The notes beneath the pieces were generated by a model that saw only the letters and a program-made list of their open reading frames with translations, did no database searches and was not told where the DNA came from. A stretch of DNA of 64,000 bases. It comes from Sipunculus nudus (lineage: Eukaryota > Annelida > Sipuncula > Golfingiida > Sipunculidae). The position numbers and the translations under genes are program-made. Shown here piece after piece: positions 14,401 through 29,400 of the stretch (position 1 is its first letter; every line of letters starts with the position of its first letter). The DNA is taken from positions 44,732,659 to 44,796,658 of the forward strand of contig CM049313.1 of assembly GCA_026874595.1 (NCBI GenBank). Reading direction: 5' to 3'.

Positions 14401-17400
14401 GTTTTCTTCATATTTACCATAAATATTCCTCTATATAGTTCCTATGTACATGCCAGATATTAAGTCAGTATTATATAATTTAAAAAAGTTATGGGCCCAA
14501 ACATAATGGACTTTGTAAAAAAATCAGGAAGATATTTGGTCACTTAAGACCAAAAGTGTTAAAGGTAGGGACTTTTTTCCAGTAATACAACTTTAATTAA
14601 TCAAAATTTAATTGTATACCAAAGATTAGATCAAAATTTGTTAAATTTTTTTAAATATTGGCAAAAATATTAAATTGGTACCTTAAATTTTGCCCAACTT
14701 TGGCCATGGCACGTTTTTTTCCTGTAAGTACTGTGGATTTAATTTTCACACCATGTATACATAAGGATTTAATCTGTTAAAATCTGAAATTTGAAAATAA
14801 AAGCTGCAAAATTAGGCTAGTTATTGAATTTTTTTGGAGGCTCTTGTTGTATTCCCTTACATTGTCAAGCAGTCCACTTTGATGACTGTAGGTCATTCAG
14901 TGCACATCTCTACGCTCCCCAGGCTGTTGACACATTTTTAGATGTCCCAAAAATCTCCTACCATACCAAAAATTGGGTCATTAGGACTTTGTTCCTTCGA
15001 GATATTAAGGAAAAAAAAAAACTCATTTTTTCCATAAAAAAAGCCATTGTTACACTTCAAGGCTGCCTAATATCAAAACCACTGATCTGTTTTTGATCGT
15101 ATTTAGTATTCACATTCTTTTATACATTTTCTATGAACATACCAAAAATTAGGTCAGTATTGGGTATTATTTTGAAGTTATGGGCCAAAACATAATGCAA
15201 TTTTTTTGAAAATCAGGAAATATATTTACTCACCTAACATGAGAATTGCTGAACCTAGAGACTTTTTTTCAGGAATATAACTTTATTTAATCAAGATTCA
15301 ATTGTTTACCCAAAATTAGATCTGAATTTTGCAAATTTTTCAAGTTATTAGCATAAATAAAAAATCAATACCTTAAATTTTGTCGAACTTTGGCACTGTT
15401 GATTTAATTTTCCCAGCATATATGCATAAGGATTTTATCTTTTAAAATCTGAACTTTCAAAAGAAATTGATTGGAATGAATAGCTTTTATTCATGTTTTC
15501 ATACACCATGTCAAGTGTTGTTTACATCAAGCCCACCTAGTAGTACAGCCTTCACTTGCATTATGTAACCCACCCCAGGCAGCTTACCTTGGCTCAGCTT
15601 GGCCACTACTAGCAGGCTTCCCCTCTGCCCTGCCCTCATCCCCCCCCCCCCAGCTGGTGCATAAACTAGATGAATGTTATAATTTTTCTGTATTTTATTT
15701 TATTCTTGGACGTGCTACATTTTAGAGTTTGTATTGAACCACCAGGGTTACAATGATTAAAGTGTACATTTAATTGTGTCCACAAAGTGGTGTATTGCTG
15801 TGAAAGTGTGGATGTTCATGAGATAAGTAATTCCTTACTTCAGAAGAGTAAAAACTTCACCAGGTGTGAAATTGACTATTAATTCCAGTAATTAATTAAA
15901 ACTGGGATAGTAATTAGCACAATGATATTGTTTGTCCCTCATTCAACCAACAGTGTGTATACTTTATTTGAAAAGATGATTTATTTTATCAAATTTACTC
16001 ATATTTTATTTTGGTGAATAAAATTAAGCATGTCCTGAAAACTCCAATGTGCAAAACTTTTTAATAGTGATTCAAGTAATATTCTTGTAGATGCCATGTT
16101 GTGGCATTATTTTCTTTTAAAATCAGTTTAAACATTTATGATTTAAAAATAATAAAATATATGTGTATGCATAATATGACCCAATGTTTTTTACTCTGTA
16201 TATATAATGATTGCAACTTTTGCAACAATTCTAATATTTTAACTTATATTTTCAGGTTTTTTAATTAAAAATTTATAAACCTGTAAATAAAAAAATGATT
16301 CAGATAAAAACTTCTTAATGGAAAAAGTGGATCTGCTTAAAAAAAATAGGATTATATATTAACTTAAATGCATTATTCTCTTGAAAGTGAAATAAAGGTA
16401 TTAGTCCATTCTGTCCACTTGCCTGTCCATCTGTAAATTTTCGTATGCAACACAGTATCTCAAAACTTTTACTGTTTTTCTTCATGACAGTCTTGTCAGA
16501 GTATTAGTTTGCAATCATATATTTAGAACTTTACTATAACCAAGTAGGAGGGCCCCTTTCCTCTTAGCTTTTCATATTCTTATATAAATGAAAAACATTA
16601 CAATAGAATATTTCTACATCCACCTTCGTGCTGCCCTCACTTTTCCCTTCTCCGAACCCCATCCCAAAGTCAGGCTCAGTAAGCAAGAACAAGATGAATC
16701 AGATATATTCATACTATAATATTTTGTATAACTATTCGTCCATAGGTACCTATGTACATGCCAGAAATTATGTCAATATTGTGTAATATGTAGACATAGT
16801 GGTCATCACAATAATGTACCTTGTCAAGACTAAAGAGATATTGTGTCATACAGTCACCTATTCATAAATCACTTCATCAGCATAGTTAATCATAACATCA
16901 TATCTGTCAAATTGAACGCTTGCAGACTACCATACACTTTAGATCCTTCAACAAATAGCCTTATCATCATTCTACTACTGCTTATTACTGCTGTCATTGC
17001 TATCATATTTGCTCAAATATATCACAATTTTCAACCCCTCCTAAATAAATAAAAAATAAACCACTTTATTTGACTCTATTAATCCATCAGTCAGGTAATT
17101 TCATTTATCATTTACTCACATATTACATTACATTCCTTTATAATAGCCCAACATGTCCATGATATTCATAAGCTTTATCGACTCGATATAGTATCACAGT
17201 GGAGAAACATTTATAGTCCAATCACGATCAGCTGAGCGCCGTGACCCATGGGTCCCTTGTTTTCAAATTTTTACGAATTTTTTTTTTTTTTGAGACCTTT
17301 AAAGATGTGGTTATCTGTCAACAGGGTACAAATCGCAACAACTGGACCTAGAATCTTCATTCTTGTCATGCAAGGAGGCCCATGAAAGGTGCCTTTGGAA

Positions 17401-20400
17401 ACTTGAAATTAGGTCTCTGTTACCCATATCCTTCAAGCTATAGGACTCTGAAGTATCCCTCAGAATAATGGACAATTTGATACAAAAACTGAAGTATCTG
17501 AACAACTAATGCAGAGATCACCATGATTTTTTGCATGGATATTGACCATTAAGTGTTTTTATTAGTTTCTGCAGACTGGTGGAGCCACCTGTATTTTTGT
17601 ATCCGCCAAAACAAAGTTTTGCGGATACTATGTTTTTGACAGAGTTCCTCCGCCGCGGCAGCGTTCGTTTCCAGAGAGCTCCTCGGAGACTAATGGACCG
17701 ATTTTTCCCAAACTTACACCTATTATCGGGTCACATGTGAACTGGTGCCTAACCAATTTGCATTGACCTCTGACCTTTTCTCTCTATCCAGTGTCCATTT
17801 GTGGGTCTGTTTCCACTCATAAACCCTCATATCTCCGGAACCGTTTGACCGATCAGGAAATAAAATTGATACAAATGTAGCCCTTGGATTGCTTATAACA
17901 TACACAAAAAATGGTGGCGCCACCTGTAACCATGTTTGCACAGTGTCCATCTGTTCATCTGCCTTGGGTTAAAATCACTCATATCTCTGCAGTGAATTGA
18001 CTAATTCACCTGAAATTCGTAATGTGTATACATCCAGGATAGCTTTCTTGATTTTATGACAGGTGGCGCCACCTACGTTCACGTTCACGCTGATGACATC
18101 CAAGCTTATATCTCGGGAACCATTTGACCGATCAGGAAATAAAATTTATACAAATGTAGCCCTTTGATAGCTCTGTAACATACACAAAAAATGGTGGCGC
18201 CACCTGTAACAATGTTTGCACAGGGTCTGTCTGTTAGTCTGCCGTGGCCTAAAATCACTCATTTCTCTGTAGTGGTTCGACATAACTGCCTAAAATTTTG
18301 CAGGTTTATACATCGTGGACAGCTTTCTTGATTTTATGACAGGTGGCGCCACCTACATTCTAGTTAACGCTGGACACATCCAAGCTCATATCTCAGGAAC
18401 CATTTGACCGATTGGCCCAAAATTGTGCATGTGTTTAGATCTCACATAGGTCTTTATCATACACAAAACTGGAGGGGTTACCTGCAAAGATTTTTGCACA
18501 GTGTTTGTCTGTTTGTCTGCCATGGGCAAAAATCGCTCATATACATGTAGTGGTTTGACTTTTCTGCCTAAAATTTTGCAGGTGTATACAACTTGGACAG
18601 CTTTCTGGATTTGTGGTAGGTGGCACAACCTACATACACATTTAGGCTGCAGACATCCATGCTAATATGCAACATACCTCACTCTATTTCCCCTTGCCAC
18701 TCAATCCATGCCTCACTATCCGATTTTGGCAGATACATGTAGTCACTTGTCGGTTACCTGTATTCTAGTTTTAAAAGTTTACACATTTTTCTCTATTTTT
18801 GAGATATATAAATACAGACTAAATCTTGGCCTGTTGGTTAATCTGTTTGATGCTTCAGTTGAATGGGTATATACTACCATTCTGATGATAAAATTTCCTT
18901 TTGCGAATCTCTTCCCAGTCAGCTGAGCGTCATGACCCATGGGTCACTTGTTTGTCAATGAAGTTAGTATGTAGTGATATCACTCTAGCACAGTAGTATT
19001 ACAGCACATCACCATGACCATATTATCACATGACCATTTTCCTGCTATTTTAGGTTGAGACAGGAAGCTGAGACAAAGAACGAGTCACTTGGTACTGAGT
19101 TGAACAGCACCAAGCACCAGCTGGGCACTCTGCGAGTAGAATACGGAGGTGTCACAGACCAGAACCAACAGCTCAAGGTATTTACAGTCTTTAAGATGGA
19201 TTGTACCAAAGTCATAGCAAACTGTATAGTTAAGCAAATGTGACCTTGGCACAGTTAAAGCCAGCAATTCACCTACCCTTTCTATAGAATTAGTGTGATT
19301 TCTGGCTTGCTCTTAGTACATATAAATGATATCCTGGTGTCAACCAGCCCTGGTGACTACTGCACCTGCGGGCCCTGGGTGTGTTGTTGTCCCCATTACT
19401 GGGTCATACCACCAAGGAACCCAAGAAAGGCGCACTTGTTTGTGAGTGAAACAATGGCCATTGAGCATAGCCTTTCCATTTAGCTTGCAGAGCACTCATC
19501 CTAGTGGGGGCTTACCATTAAAAATCTCAACCCTTCGGCAGAGATTCGAACTCACCATGTAAAAAGTTCAAGCCGGTTTAGAAATAAACATTTGTTCAAT
19601 TTCTCTGTCTGTATCAACTGATGCTCTCCTGCAATTGTATAACAAATGCACAGTATATAATAGGTTATACATTGACAAACATTTGTCTCAGAATATTTAC
19701 ATAAAAAATCAACTTCTGACCACTCAGGCTGCCATAGGGCAGTATCAACCTGTATAGAGTAAAACATTTATTATATTGACCTCACTTTAGATGATCACCA
19801 GCTTATAGCAGTTTCATATGCTTTAAGTCTTTGTAAAATGTTATAAGAATAATACCAAGTAAAACTTGCTTGTTACAAACTTTAGATATGTTCAAGTGTC
19901 TGTTGATCACTGTGAGGTTTTCTTGTAGTGTTTTGAAATTGTGTAGAACACTGCTAATACCCTACATTTACAGAAATCCCTGGATGAATCTAAATCGCTT
20001 GTGACAACTCTGAAAGAACAGATGCGAAACTTGCGTGATGATAATGCCAAGGAGGTGCACAACCTGCGTACATCATTAATGGAGGCCACCCACCAGCATG
20101 AGCGGGAGAAGTCAGAGCTACATGAGAAACTCAGCAAGGTTGGTCCTATCTTAATCTTTTATTATCATTTAAGTCATTCATTGTCCGGTGCCAAAATATA
20201 AAATACATTAGGGTTTTCATACGCCTATCTGTGACAGGACGTATTATGGTATACCCACAGGCTGTCTCTTCGTAAACTTGTAGCGTCATCGCGATGAATA
20301 ATGTCATCAAAACTACTTACCAATGTATTATCTTGGCCAAATTTGATTATAGGCAGAATTTACTCATATTTTAATTAGGTCTAAGGTCACCAGGCTCTTT

Positions 20401-23400
20401 TATGGTGTGTCCACGTTAACTTACCAGGAATATGGTGCATTTTAATAAAACTCAACAGAAATATCAACCAATATTATCTCACCTAAGTTTGATTCCCAGC
20501 AAAATCCAAGTGTATTGAATGAGGTCTGAGGTCACTAGACTCTGCTTGCTTACAAAAAATCTTATGCATTTTTATGAAACTCATAAATATTTACCAAAAG
20601 AGTTTCTCACCTGGATTATATTCTTGGCAAAACCCATGCAAATTTTATGAGTTCAGAGGTCAAAAGACATAAGATGGGCATATTATGCACCATTGCTGTG
20701 CTCTTGTCATATGTTACCCTCTTTTGATGACAGCATTCATATTTGTAAGGTCTGAGTATGAAGGAAGAAGTAATACACACATTGAGTAAAAAACACTTGT
20801 TGTTGTTTTGTTAATCACCAGTGATCAATGTATGGGTATCAGGGGTCGTGATGCTTTGAAATGGAATGACATTAATATCGGTTTACTTTTCTGCAGCAAA
20901 TTTTGCCTTTCTGCTAAAGATGCATCCTACCATCATATCAAACCTTCAGTAATACTTCGCTCAGTGTAAACCAGATTCTTTCATTATATATATGCAATCA
21001 TACATGCACATGTATGCAAAAAGAACTGAATGTTTTCAATAGTAACACTGTTATATCAGAAACATGATTGTGGAAGAAAATACAGGAGACAATGGCCTAA
21101 ATGCCAGAGAGTATAAGAAATTATAGACCATATTTATAGGAAAATATAGAAAATATAGGGAGTCGGAGGAACACCAGGTATAAAATATTTTGTTTTTGTC
21201 GTGTTTGTGCCTACTTATAAAATAATAATATGAAAAACATCTAGGTGTTCAACTTTCCAGTGGATTGGTACATAATGAAAAATGCCTTACCATGCACGTG
21301 TTTGCTTGTCTGAGACAGGCGGAAAGGCATTATTTCGACCCCTGGGTATAAAGAACTAAGAAATATAACTGATTGTGTCTTTCCTAATAGCTTGTGCATT
21401 GTCAAGGAGATTATCATGGCATAAACTTCTGTACCTTTTCCCTTTTAAATAAATCATGAGCAGATTAATGATTCAAATAAATTTAACATCAGCAAATTAG
21501 TTTCTCATCTGATTGCCTTGTAGTTTTACCCTGTTCCATATCTATCTAAGAATTAAATGCGTTCTATGATCTACCAGATGTTTTGATACATCTTCAAAGT
21601 AAAATCATTTATACACTACGGTTTCACTTCAGTGAGTGCATTCCCTATATCTTTGCTGTTCTTAACAGGCTGAGGGTAGTCTGAAAGCCAATGAAGTTGC
21701 TTTGGAGGGACTAAAGGAGTCCAAAGAGAGGCTACAGACCAGCGTCAAAACTTTCGAGCAGACTGTGGAGTCCCTGAAATCCCAGCTACATGAAGAAACC
21801 ACAACACGTAAACTGGCACAGCAGAAAGTGGACTCCCTTAAAACGCAGATAAACGATATACAACAAACAAGGGTATATATCTTCTCTGGTCTTTGTATCT
21901 ATGAATTCTATTATGACCTCTCTTATACAAGATAGGCATATAATACAATATCTGTAATGACTCAATGGGATAATGTGTAATCATTCGCTTACATTATTTT
22001 GACCCATGTGGTGTCTGAAGCAGTGAAGAAACACAGGGATCCAATTACCACCAGCTAGCAATATCAAACACAAGAACATTTATCTAAATCAGCACATGGC
22101 CTCCAATGTGACACCTATTTATACTCTAGGGTAACACAACATGGAAGTCTCAAAGTAAGGCCACAGTTCTTGATAAAAATACTGCATTGCTCACTTTCAT
22201 CTAGATATATCCACAACAATTTATCCTTGTCATGCTTTTCTCAAGATAATGTTGATACAGTGGACCCAGGGCCCTCATGAATACTCGTGAAATGCTTCCC
22301 CTCAGGTGACAATGTGTGTTTCTTCCCTTTGGCCACAGATTGATTAATCTCTATCAAGCAGTGACATCATGTAAATGCCCTGATACAATGTGATTTGAAT
22401 AAAGGATTGAAGATTTAAGTTAAAAAAGGAGCCATTGACATTCATCAGAGGCACAAAATTGCAGGTTCTTACAGGTCCATTGACAGTCAGGTAAATCTGC
22501 GAGCAAATGCTGGTTTATGGGTTCTGTGGTTTTATCATTAAAGTAACAAGAAATGGGCCTCTTCCACCACAACAGTGACACCTGGTAGCAATGACTTACA
22601 CAAGATGTTCAGATCTAGTCTATTAAATTGACAGTGAAAGATGATATTTGTTATATATCTCAGAAAACAAAAGTAAAAAAAAACAGCTTTTATCTTTATA
22701 GGCAAAGGTCCTCTCAGGGTCTCTGGGATGATTCTTGTTTCATTTAAAAACATGTATTATAACACCAGCTTGATCCCAAATGTCCAGTGTTTTTTCATTA
22801 TTTATATAAATTCTGTGATTATTTAGGTTGGGTTCGAAGAGAAAGTAGCAGAGAATAAGGCACAGATAGCTAAGCTGGAGACTGAGCTTGCCATCGAGAA
22901 GGATAAGTGTAAGAGGCTAAAACTCCAGACAACTGACCTACAGAGTGCCAACCAGACTAATGAGGCCCACGCACAGGCACTGGAAATGCAGGTGGCAGAG
23001 CTTGAGGTAGGCAAAGTCAAACGCAGCCGTAGGTTTGTCTTTATACTAGAGTCTCTCTAAAATATATGAAAGAAATTGCCTGAGCTGATCTTTTGCCGGA
23101 GGATATGGAATGTATAACACAAGCCCCACATATACTGAACAAACCAGGTAGATGCTGTAGGACTGCACAACATACACTTCATAACCATGCTGAGTACAAA
23201 TTACATTAAATTAATACAAACAAAGAAAAGAAAGTACAGTTTAAAGGGATAATGCATGGTATATCTTAAAACAAGTTTCATTTTTAAAAAAATTACATTA
23301 AATTAATACAAACAAAGAAAAGAAAGTACAGTTTAAAGGGATAATGCATGGTATATCTTAAAACAAGTTTCATTTTTAAATTGCTGTTAAAAATCATAAT

Positions 23401-26400
23401 GTTTATTTCACCAGTTTGTAACTCACTCATCTGTTCTTCTTCTTTTCCACTATAAAAAAAATGTTGGTTTGTTTGCTTTTACAAATCATTGATTAATCCT
23501 TCTGCAGCATTGAATTGTGTACAAATGTGTATTATCATAAGGATGATGATGATGATTAAAATGATTTTGATTATTAGGGCCCCGCTTAACAAGAGGTGCC
23601 CTATAGTGATCACCGTGTCAGTCCGTCCTTCAGTACTTCCGTCCTTCTGTCAGTGACACATTCTTTTGCGTGCGATAACTCAACAACAACAAACCTCAGC
23701 TTTCCAAAATTCACAGGGAGGGTTGGTACATATGAGGACTTCAGACCTATTGAAATACAGACCTGTCTGAATTCCAATATGGCTCCCACTGCCCAATCGC
23801 TGATTTTCTTTTGCATGCCATAACTCAACAACAACATACTTCAGCTTTCCCAAATTAACAGGGATGTTTGGTACATATGAGGGCTCCAGGGGACCTATCG
23901 AATTACAGACCAGTAAGAATTCCAATATGGCCACCACAGCCTAATTGCTGAGTTTCTTTTGCATGGGATAATTCAACAACAACATACTTCAGCTTTCCAA
24001 AAATCACAGGGATGATTGATACATATGAGTGCTCCAGACCTATTGAATAACAGCCCTGTTGGAATTCCAATATGGTCGCCATAGCCCAATCGCTAATTTT
24101 TTTTTTGCGTGCCATAACTCAACAACAATATACTTCAGCTTTCCCAAATTAACAGGGATGTTTGGTACATATGAGGGCTCCAGACCTATCAAATTACACA
24201 CCAGTCAGAATTCTAATATGGCCGCCATAGCCCAATCGCTGAGTTTCTTTTGCATGGGATAATTCAACAACAACATACTTCAGCTTTCCAAAATTCACAG
24301 GAATGTTTGATACATATGAGTGCTCCAGACCTATTGAATTACAGCCCTATTGGAATTCCAATATGGCCGCCACAGCCCAGTCGCTGATTTTCTTTGTGAT
24401 TGATAACTCTACAGCAATGTTTTTCAGCTGTCACAAATTAACAGGGATGATTGGTACATATGAGGGCTCCAGACCTATTGAATTAAAGATCTGTAGGAAA
24501 TCAAATATGGCCACCAGAGCACAATGGGTGTTTTCTTTCGACCATTGTCCGACCACATCTAGTTATAATTGTTAGTATTATTTTTATTATTATTATTATT
24601 ATTATTGTAAAGTGAAGAAACACAACTGTGTATTACAAGAGAAAAAAAAACTGTAAAACTCTACACCTGATATCATGAAGTAGATATTATATTGGTCTGT
24701 GAATACAGAGTAGTACAGTGTTATTAGACTTGTGTGTATTTTGTTTTTGCAGTCAGAGAACCAGTCCTTAACAAGCCATGTTGAGAACCTGAAGCAGGGC
24801 CTGCAGGGCAAGAGCAAGAAAACAGCGCTGGACCTAAAGCAGCAGGCGTAAGTACAGAGCCTCAGGCATATTGAACATGCAGCGGTCATAAATACAAAGC
24901 CAAATTCTTACCTTACATGAAGCAGGCTTAAGTACAGAGCCACAAGCCTACCATTCATGCAGCAAGCGTAATAACAGAGCCACAAGCCTACCATTCATGC
25001 AGCAAGCGTAATAACAGAGCCACAGGAGTACCATACATGCAGCAAACATAAGTATAAAGCCACAGGCTTTCCATACATGCAGCAGGTGTACTTGCAGAAC
25101 CACAAGCATATCTCACATGCAGCATGCTTGAGTACATAGCCACAGGCGTACTGTACATGCAGCAAGTGCAAGTACAGAGCCACAGGCATACTGTTCAAGC
25201 AGCGGGTGTAAGTACAGAGAGACAGGCATAATGTACATGCAGCAAGTGAAAGTACAAAGCCACAGGCATACTGTGCATGCAGCAAGCGCAAGTACAAAGC
25301 CACAGGGTACTGTACATGCAGCTAGCCTAAGTACAGAGCCACAGGCATACTGTTCAAGCAGCGGGTGTAAGTACAGAGCCACAGGCATGCATCAATACAG
25401 CAGGCATAAGCACAGAGCCACAGGCGTACTGTTCGTGCAGCTGGTAACACCAGGCAACGCCTGACTAAGACCTGTGATTGTTAATAACATTGCCCCCTCC
25501 CTATGGTTACAAATAAAAGTGTACTCTCACATATACAGATTTAAGTTCCAAATTATTTCTCCACGTTTTACACATACATGTATACAAACAAGGTGTGCCA
25601 TTAAATACACACAAGGCATTCAAACACATTCTCTGTCACACTTGACAAGATACATACAGGTATAATGTGTATAAAACTATATTATGTAACTGAAAACTTG
25701 CCTAGTATCTTTATTTTAAAATCTATATTGTGAGTAAAACAAAAAATTCAAAGTTCCACCAATTAACATCAAAGAAATGTAATTATCATTCACCTCAATT
25801 CTGCTAAAAAATATAAACATTCAATTGAAACCATCAGTCATCTCTAATTTTTAATTGTTCCTTACAATCTATATTTATTTCCTTACTTGTGTTTATGATC
25901 ATATTTTTATTAGACTGCTTTTGATGTAACCAACATTTGTGTCCTTGAGAGGGAACCACAGAAGCATAGATTATGCTTATATTTCAGGGAAACATTTGAG
26001 TCTGAACGCAGCAAACTGATTAGTCAGGCGAACCAGTTGGCTGTTGATCTAGAGCATGCCCGTGAACAGGTGGCACTGAAAAACAGAGATAACCTACAGC
26101 TCCAGGAAAACCTACTGGCTCTACAGGAGAGGATACAGGACACTGAAAACAAGTACAAACGTATCCAGGAGTCCCTGCGAGCAGAGGAAGAGCTACGCTT
26201 ACGAGTAGATGAAAGGTAGGGCTGGATCACACTGTTTACCATATTTTTTTTTGGGGGGGGGGGGGGGGGAGGATGTATTTATTTCAGCTTGAAGGTTCAT
26301 TATCAAAAGTAGTTGCTGCCTACAAAAAAATATCTTATAACTCACAATGGTGACCATTTTGTCACTTGTCCTTATACCGGGTTAATTATAAGTGGTGTTA

Positions 26401-29400
26401 TAATGCAATATGATCACTTACTGTATAAGAGGGAGCAAGCATTGTTGTTATTTGTACAAACAGTGTGACATCAGAAGTCCCTGATTTTTACCAGCTTGAT
26501 CATCAGTTGTGTCCAGAAGTGAAGTATATAATAATTTCTTTAACAGGAACCAGGAACTGGAACTTGAGATGGCGAAGAACCGTGGTCGCCGTGGAAGCAT
26601 GGATGATACACTGAGCGAACACTCAGAGATCAGTAAGGTCATGGCTGACATGTCTAAACGCATGCAGGATCATCTAGAACAGCAGCGAGATGCAGAGCGG
26701 GATGCTCTCAGCAAAGAACAAAACAAAGTAGAAGACCTCAAGAGAAAGGTACAGAGAAAGGAATGTGGCTGGCTTTATATATTGGTTGATATGTCCAGAT
26801 GGAAGTTAGGACTCCTGCATTATAATTCATGTCAAGTTTCTGTAAACTGAGAAATCTCTAAATTTGGTTAATATTGACTTGAAATATCTGTATAAAATTA
26901 TTGGATCTATATCTGTGAAGTGGAATTTTGCATTTTTTGAATATTCACAAGCTGGTAATTTTGTTGTTTGGTAATTCATGAGGTCATTAGGCCTATCATA
27001 GCATAAGAAAGACTAATGCTGCAAGTCAGTTGTCTGTAATGTGTGGATTATAATGTCATATAGTTTTATGATGTCATAAAATATAGTGATGCCATAGAGT
27101 ATAATAATGCCTACTGCTGTGAATCTGAGCTCTATGAATGCCTATGATCTTCTGCTGCATACAAAACAATGATTGATGAAAATTGTTATGCATGTGTTAA
27201 CCAGCGCAGCAACCTGACTAAGGAAAGTTTGTGTCTACATCTGTAATCCCCTATGCAGGAAGAGAACATTGACAGGCATTTGATTACACAATGCTTCAGC
27301 ATTTGTCTATTAAAAAAAACAATCAGCAGTTAAATGTGCTAAATACATTGATTGCTCACAATTTCATTTCTGCTCTTGTTTGCTTCATTGCCTTTAGTTG
27401 GCCTCAGTGGAGTCTGCCCTGAACAAGGAGCAGGCCATGCACATGGTTACACAAACGTCGCTTGACTCCTTCAGAGAGGATAACCACAGGCTGCGGCAGC
27501 AGCTCCAGAGCTTAAAGAAGAAGACCAACACACAGTCCTCAGAAGAAAGGTCAGTGCCAAACACTTCACTCAAAAAAGGCCCTCTCCTTGTGTATTTCTG
27601 TAGTTTGTAGTTCTCTGTCTCTGTTTATCTTGTATAGTTTAGTACTTTCTGTTCTTCATTTAGTTAATTAAAGAAAACTTTGACCCACTATACCTTTCAT
27701 TATATTGAAATTGAATGATTTTGAAGTTCATTTTCTGTATCCATTTAATTGAACAATTCTTTAGTTATCTAATGTGCTTTTCCTTTTTGAAATTAGTTAT
27801 TCTGTAGATATCAGGTCTTTATATAGAAAATGATGTAAATTTGTTGATACTTATTATTCTTTATTAAATTGAAATAAGTAAAACTGTAGATACCTGATAT
27901 TCCTTTTGTCCTTAAAATTTAATAATTATTTATTTGTCGCACGCTTTCTTTCCCGTAGAAATTCATTATTCTGTAGATATATAGTGTTCTTCTGCCCTTG
28001 AATTTTAGTAACTGTAAATGTCCAGTGCTCTTTTTTCCCTTTAAATTCAGTACTTCTTTAGATATGTATTCCCTTTTAACCCTTGAAATACAATAATTAT
28101 GCATTTTCATGGACAATGTTCAGCTGCTTCACTAACCTGTGCATTAGATGTATGTGGCAGTAAGGGTTTCATTGATGCCTTCAGATACATCATCAGGATT
28201 TCTTCTTGATTAAAAAGGAAACAATGTAGTTGTTGCTATATGTAAAGCTTCTGGCTTTTCTCTTTAAAAAGCTTCAGTTAGGCCAGACTTTTTTAATTTT
28301 TTGGTTTACGAACATGTTTGACAAAAGTGATAGGAGGTAGGAAAAAAAAAAAATTGGAACAAACCTGGATACTGGTGTCGTGAATCCTGTATTGTACAGT
28401 TGTGTTATAAAATTCATATTTAAATAGCAATATATAAACCTATATAAAATAATATATAAAAATTAGAATATTATCATCATCATCCTCTTGAGTTTTCCAC
28501 ATGAATCATGTTTGTGCCATGTTATTTCAAGCCATTCAAATGTCATCGAAGGTAAAATAATGACCAGTAAAAGTTTAAACAGTAAAATTTATATATGATT
28601 TCATACACACATAAAATAAAACTTTAGTCACTGTCCCTGCCAAGTGAACTGCCTATTTTAAAAAGTTTTAAAAATTAAAGACCAGTTGAATACTTATACA
28701 AAAACAAAATAATATATTTTTGTCAGATATGCAAGGAAAAAACTAAATATTCACCTTTGCTTTTTGGTGTTGCACATGTTTGATAGCCCTTTGAATATAC
28801 AACAACTGCTAATAAATTGAGGTTTCCATTAAAGATCATTTTGAATAATTCAACTATTTCAAAATTTTAAAAAGTATAAATAATCTTTATTTATTAATAA
28901 TTAAAGATCTGCATTTCTTACCATGGCCGTGACAGTACGTACCGTACTCAGTTTAATATGCCGTCACTTGGCCACTCTCAGTCCGGTATTGCTTTTTGGC
29001 ATCCATACACATCAAAGCTTCCATCACATGCGTTTGGAACAATTAAATGAATCCTTTCAAAGTTTCTGCATTTTGCTTGCTTTTGTTTTGACTGTAAAAA
29101 TACCCGCAAAGCCTACACTTCACATACCGGTAAACAACTGATAAACCTGCGCCACTAGACTACAGATAGTCGGAAATTCTGCATAAACCCTGAGAATTCC
29201 TGAGTTTTCAAAGAATACATGATGACATCATGCAGTATATAATTTCATCTGTTCAGTAATTTTCTATTAAGCGTTACAAGACTACGTTTTTAAGTTTTGA
29301 CAAGTTATAATTTTTTTAAAGAGTAAACTTGTGAAACTTAGCCAAATTGCATTAATAAATAGCGTCTGACTTTGAGTGCAATAATTAGTCAAGAAGTATA

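Larger units (their letters stand above)
12363..18950. mobile_element. Helitron-like element, family A copy 1, with two nested insertions
   Basis: The left end AGCTCAGCTGACTGAAAGTC follows a T-run. A GTCCGTCTGTCC microsatellite is followed by an array of 336-bp units, with the palindrome GGTGGCGCCACC or a variant at 12699, 13036, 13372, 13708 and 14052. The right end is CAGCTGAGCGTCATG, then the hairpin TGACCCATGGGTCA, then CTTG, followed by TTT. The element's own DNA is 12363-14074, 17260-17598 and 18769-18950. The gaps are filled by a second family A element and a family B element. GCTCAGCTGA at the left matches TCAGCTGAGC at the right as a short inverted repeat. Confidence 0.75.
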
